A stretch of DNA of 34,646 nt from positions 1 to 34,646 of the forward strand of contig JAGVKD010000019.1 in the NCBI GenBank assembly GCA_020050795.1. Direction: 5' to 3'. Position 1 is the first letter of the stretch, and each line of letters begins with the position of its first letter. The position numbers were made by a program, and so were the translations under genes. The stretch comes from Candidatus Babeliales bacterium. GTDB lineage: Bacteria; Babelota; Babeliae; Babelales; Vermiphilaceae. Below are positions 31,893 to 34,646 of the stretch, one piece after another. A model generated the notes under the pieces. The model made no database searches. It saw only the letters and a list, made by a program, of their open reading frames with translations, and was not told where the DNA came from.

Positions 31893-32924
31893 ATGTATGA
31901 ATTACAAGAATTAGATCTCATTACCCTGCAAGAATCTGCCGAAGATCGTTCGCACGATTTTCATCCCACCGGCTTTGATGAGTATTTAGGGCAAGAAGAG
32001 CTCAAGAAAAAATTACACGTCTACACGCAAGCAGCCAAAATGCGTGGCGAACCGCTTGATCACATGCTTCTTTTTGGGCCGCCCGGTCTGGGAAAAACAA
32101 CGCTGGCACAAATTATGGCGCATGTCATGGGAGTGAATATCAAAATTTGCAGCGGCCCGATGCTAGAGCGCACTGGCGATCTCGTTGCGATTGTCTCCTC
32201 GATGGAAAACCGCGACATTTTATTCATCGATGAAATTCACCGTATGCCTTCAAACGTGGAAGAAGTGCTTTATAGCGCAATGGAACATTTTCGCGTGGAC
32301 GTGATTATCGGCCAGGGAGCTGGTGCAAAATCAGTGAGTCTGCCAGTTAATCCATTCACGCTCATTGGCGCTACCACAAAAAGCGGCATGCTTTCTGCAC
32401 CATTGCGCAGCCGATTTGGCATCACAGAACGACTCGATTTTTATTCTGATGAAGAATTACAAAAAATTGTTATGCAAAGTGCGAACTTTTTAAAGCTACA
32501 ATTGAGTGAGCATGGTGCGAGCAATATTGCCCGCTGTTCACGCGGAACACCACGTATTGCAAAAAAAATGCTGCGGCGCGTGCGAGATTTCGCACAGGTG
32601 CACAACCGCAATGTTGCCGATAGCGAATTAGTGCAACAAGCCCTCACCTTCTTGGGCATCGATAGCGAAGGCTTGTGCAAGGTAGACAATCTTATTCTGC
32701 AAAAAATGATGGAAAATTTTAACGGTGGCCCCGTTGGATTGGAAACAATCGCCTCATTAATTGGCGAAGATGCGGAAACAATTGAAACAGTGTATGAACC
32801 CTATCTCATGCGCAAAGGCTACTTGGAAAAAACTCCACGCGGTCGTCAGATTCCGCACAAAAAATTACCGATGCTTAAAAAGAAATTTTTAGGCCAAGAT
32901 ACAATCCCCACACACGGCTCTTAA
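31893..32924 (+). CDS. ruvB: Holliday junction branch-migration ATPase RuvB
   Basis: The hexameric motor of the RuvABC complex. Walker A is GPPGLGKTT near residue 62, Walker B LFIDEIHRMP near 110, and the sensor/arginine-finger region GATTKSGMLSAPLRSRFG is well conserved. The C-terminal winged helix includes the GGPVGLETIA and GYLEKTPRGR motifs. The start ATG 31893 has GGAG ten bases upstream, and the gene is closely coupled to rodA. The last three residues and the stop are within the Family 2 repeat. ruvA and ruvC are not in the window. Confidence 0.96.
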   Translation: MYELQELDLITLQESAEDRSHDFHPTGFDEYLGQEELKKKLHVYTQAAKMRGEPLDHMLLFGPPGLGKTTLAQIMAHVMGVNIKICSGPMLERTGDLVAIVSSMENRDILFIDEIHRMPSNVEEVLYSAMEHFRVDVIIGQGAGAKSVSLPVNPFTLIGATTKSGMLSAPLRSRFGITERLDFYSDEELQKIVMQSANFLKLQLSEHGASNIARCSRGTPRIAKKMLRRVRDFAQVHNRNVADSELVQQALTFLGIDSEGLCKVDNLILQKMMENFNGGPVGLETIASLIGEDAETIETVYEPYLMRKGYLEKTPRGRQIPHKKLPMLKKKFLGQDTIPTHGS

Positions 32925-32963
32925 GCCGTAGTTGCGGGGCCCCCGTCCGAAGGATGGGGATAA
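32912..32963 (+). repeat. Family 2 double-hairpin repeat, copy at ruvB 3' end
   Basis: Hairpin 1, ACGGCT-CTTA-AGCCGT (32914-32929), contains the ruvB stop codon. After AGTTGCGGGGC, hairpin 2 (CCCCGTCC with GGATGGGG) is followed by ATAAAA. The layout matches 29099-29159 except for a shorter second stem. It lies between convergent ruvB and the phosphatase gene and may serve as their terminator. Confidence 0.7.
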
Positions 32964-32968
32964 AAACA

Positions 32969-33847
32969 TTAATTCACTTCTATCACAATCACTGAAATAT
33001 TATCAGTGCTATCAAGCCTATATGCAGCATCACGAAGTTGCCATGCCTTTGGAGCAAGGGCACCTTCTGCATCGCCCTCTTCCCTGTTGGGCAACAGTGG
33101 CGCAATCTCATACATAACCAAATCACTATAATATTCGATAACTTCCTGCGCGGTGAAAACATCCCACAATCCATCACATGCCATAATGATAACATCACCT
33201 GATTTCAATGGCACTTTTGCCTGTTGAGATTCTGCAATGATTGCTCCACGCGCCAGATCTTTTGCTTTAAAATCACCTAGAGTGCGCGATGGCATCATTC
33301 CCGCAACACGTCGAATTCCTATCGGATTTTCAATAATAGGCACACCTAATTTTTTCGCGCGCGCCTCTTCTTGTTTATTCCACCAGGTGTGATCTTTGGA
33401 TTCAAATTTTATAGTGCCTTTTTTATCAAAGACTAAAATGCGAGAATCTCCCACCCAATTGACCTGCAACGCATCATCTTTAATGCGAGCAAGAAGCGCT
33501 GTTGTCCCCGCGCATTCTGCCACAGACTTATTCTGTAAGGTTTTTTCAGCATTTCTCAAAACGGTATTTAAAGGAGAAGAATAGGAATATGCATTAACAT
33601 AATCTGATACGAGTTGGGCAACAATAAGCCCACCATTATGCTTGCATGGTGCTTGGCAACAGTGACCATGTCCATCAAAAATGCCAAACAACCGGCCATT
33701 ATTCGATTGCTCAAGATTAACAATATGAGCATCTTGCATCTCTGGGCGTATACCCTGGCGCCATGCAGCTCCCCATTGCAATTCTAGGCAGTAGATTGAA
33801 GAGGCGGACACAAGCAGTCCAAGAGCCACTAGTGATGTTTTTTTCAT
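32969..33847 (-). CDS. PP2C-type protein serine/threonine phosphatase with signal peptide
   Basis: A 292-residue metal-dependent phosphatase. The signal peptide MKKTSLVALGLLVSASSIYC is followed directly by the catalytic domain. The PP2C metal motifs are intact: EMQDAHI, GIFDGHG, MACDGLWDVF and DSTDNISVIV. The core segment DALQVNWVGDSRILVF matches the family's GDSR strand. The C-terminus ends at the domain end with no extra domain. A cysteine-rich stretch (GHCCQAPC) after the DGHG motif is unusual and could form disulfides outside the cytosol. GGGGTTATT before ATG 33847 supports the start. Exported PP2C enzymes of intracellular organisms are plausible host-signalling modifiers; that is inference. 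Confidence 0.9.
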   Translation of the reverse strand: MKKTSLVALGLLVSASSIYCLELQWGAAWRQGIRPEMQDAHIVNLEQSNNGRLFGIFDGHGHCCQAPCKHNGGLIVAQLVSDYVNAYSYSSPLNTVLRNAEKTLQNKSVAECAGTTALLARIKDDALQVNWVGDSRILVFDKKGTIKFESKDHTWWNKQEEARAKKLGVPIIENPIGIRRVAGMMPSRTLGDFKAKDLARGAIIAESQQAKVPLKSGDVIIMACDGLWDVFTAQEVIEYYSDLVMYEIAPLLPNREEGDAEGALAPKAWQLRDAAYRLDSTDNISVIVIEVN

Positions 33848-33912
33848 AATAACCCCAGTAAATATAGCTATACGGTCTCTGTGATCAGGGTATCCTAATC
33901 CTATTCATTACA

Positions 33913-33940
33913 CAAAAGGGACCTCGAAGGGTCCCCAAAA
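33913..33940 (-). terminator. Probable terminator of the small secreted protein gene
   Basis: A perfect 6-bp stem GGGACC (33918-33923) and GGTCCC (33930-33935) with a short T-run (TTTTGTG) on the minus strand. The stem is also preceded by a U-rich stretch, so it is a modest terminator. Confidence 0.6.
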
Positions 33941-33945
33941 AAACT

Positions 33946-34320
33946 TTACTGTTGTTGCTGCTGAAGAAGTTTCAAGCAGGTAATCAACAAACTTCTTTGC
34001 TTGGTGATATGTGTACGACAATCTATCCAATAGCCAAGATTTCCACCATATGGAGCCTCTCTTTCCTTGCTCAGTCCACCGATCACAAGGCTTGAATCTG
34101 CTATTCCGATTTGCTCTTTATCTTTTTGTGGCCATCTTTCAAAATCATTCACAAATTCTTGCAATGGTCTTGAAAGATTATTTCTACAAACTGCTAATTC
34201 TAAGTGTGGCGTAATCTCAACCACTCTTGTCTTCCGTTTCTTTCCTCGCTGCTCAGGCTGCATAGCATTGATCGATCCTACGCAACTGAACAATGCTGCG
34301 ATGAGTAGTAATTTTTTCAT
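33946..34320 (-). CDS. Small secreted protein, unknown function
   Basis: About 124 residues with a clear signal peptide (MKKLLLIAALFSCVGSINA) followed by a basic patch (RGKKRKTR). The middle part contains ITPHLELAVCRNNL and LVIGGLSKEREAPYGG, and the tail ends in LKLLQQQQQ. No family is recognised. The frame extends upstream to an ATG at 34368, but ATG 34320 has GAGAGGAATTTTAAG before it, the same ribosome-site style as other exported genes here. It probably has its own transcript. Confidence 0.65.
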   Translation of the reverse strand: MKKLLLIAALFSCVGSINAMQPEQRGKKRKTRVVEITPHLELAVCRNNLSRPLQEFVNDFERWPQKDKEQIGIADSSLVIGGLSKEREAPYGGNLGYWIDCRTHITKQRSLLITCLKLLQQQQQ

Positions 34321-34480
34321 CTTAAAATTCCTCTCTGTGATTAAAGAACGGGAACGTGTTCCCTTCAATTATGGTACTTATTATAAGGTGAAAATCGACA
34401 AAGTATCAATCCCAGGGCATACTTATTGAGAATACACAAAACAGTAACTCCTTTCAGTGCAACTTTCGGAGATTGTACCC

Positions 34481-34646
34481 ATGTCAGGGCATAATAAGTG
34501 GTCACAGATAAAGCATAAAAAAGCAAAATCAGATGCCAAAAAAGGCAAAGCTTTTACCAGCCTCATCAAAGAAATTACCATGTCTGCGCGTGCGCATGGC
34601 GGCGATCCTGCCAATAATGCTCACCTGCGCCTACTGATTGAAAAAG
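34481..34646 (+). CDS. yebC: YebC/PmpR-family DNA-binding regulator or ribosome factor, N-terminal part
   Basis: The first 55 residues start [20 protein letters not shown], the diagnostic YebC N-terminus, and continue with [11 protein letters not shown] and then GGDPANN. The gene runs off the window. A GGAG nine bases before ATG 34481 supports the start. YebC proteins are reported as transcription regulators and, more recently, as factors that relieve ribosome stalling at proline runs. Confidence 0.95.
   Translation, partial: MSGHNKWSQIKHKKAKSDAKKGKAFTSLIKEITMSARAHGGDPANNAHLRLLIEK

Overview
The window (about 34.6 kb, moderately AT-rich, compact) looks like the chromosome of a host-associated bacterium with a small genome. 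Many predicted signal peptides, two tandem ankyrin proteins, beta-helix surface proteins, K+ uptake genes and a sparse housekeeping set suit an intracellular or protist-associated lineage. My best guess is Candidatus Dependentiae (TM6/Babeliae). This rests on gene style and context, not on a marker-gene comparison. I see no rRNA, CRISPR array, transposase or phage module. The standard genetic code fits every gene.

Layout. 1-2.2 kb: two tandem, very similar beta-helix protein genes (the first cut by the window edge). 2.2-5.0 kb: dnaA and an exported amidase (minus). 5.3-7.2 kb: a small proline-rich membrane protein, an FAD/NAD oxidoreductase and tRNA-Arg(CCT) (minus). 7.4-10.4 kb: a plus-strand cluster of DUF885 metallopeptidase, Nudix hydrolase and uridine-kinase-like P-loop protein. 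10.5-13.6 kb: tRNA-Arg(TCG), a coiled-coil membrane protein, and a minus-strand htrA-like/tlyA pair. 13.8-18.4 kb: plus-strand glycyl-tRNA synthetase, trkH-trkA K+ uptake, an exported HIT protein and a small membrane protein. 18.5-28.9 kb: a minus-strand run of two ankyrin genes, rplU, mutS, an RdgB/Ham1 pyrophosphatase, an unknown exported protein, a MazG-like pyrophosphohydrolase and uvrA. 29.0-29.7 kb: tRNA-His, a 57-residue membrane protein and tRNA-Pro. 29.7-34.6 kb: an exported methyltransferase (minus), rodA-like and ruvB (plus), an exported PP2C phosphatase and a small secreted protein (minus), and the start of a yebC-like gene (plus).

The most interesting biology is a set of normally cytosolic enzyme folds that here carry signal peptides: SAM methyltransferase, HIT hydrolase, PP2C phosphatase and possibly MazG. 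They sit among exported ankyrin proteins and a small membrane protein with two PSAP motifs. Most of their substrates or cofactors (SAM, nucleotides, phosphoproteins) would be met in a host cell rather than in a periplasm, so a host-directed repertoire is a reasonable hypothesis.

The second theme is two families of short palindromic repeats. Family 1 (52 bp) lies flush against the 3' CCA of both tRNA-Arg genes and also supplies the last codons and stop of the oxidoreductase gene. Family 2 is a double hairpin that supplies the ruvB stop codon and lies next to tRNA-His. Tandem duplication is also visible in the beta-helix genes and in the ankyrin genes with their promoters and terminators.
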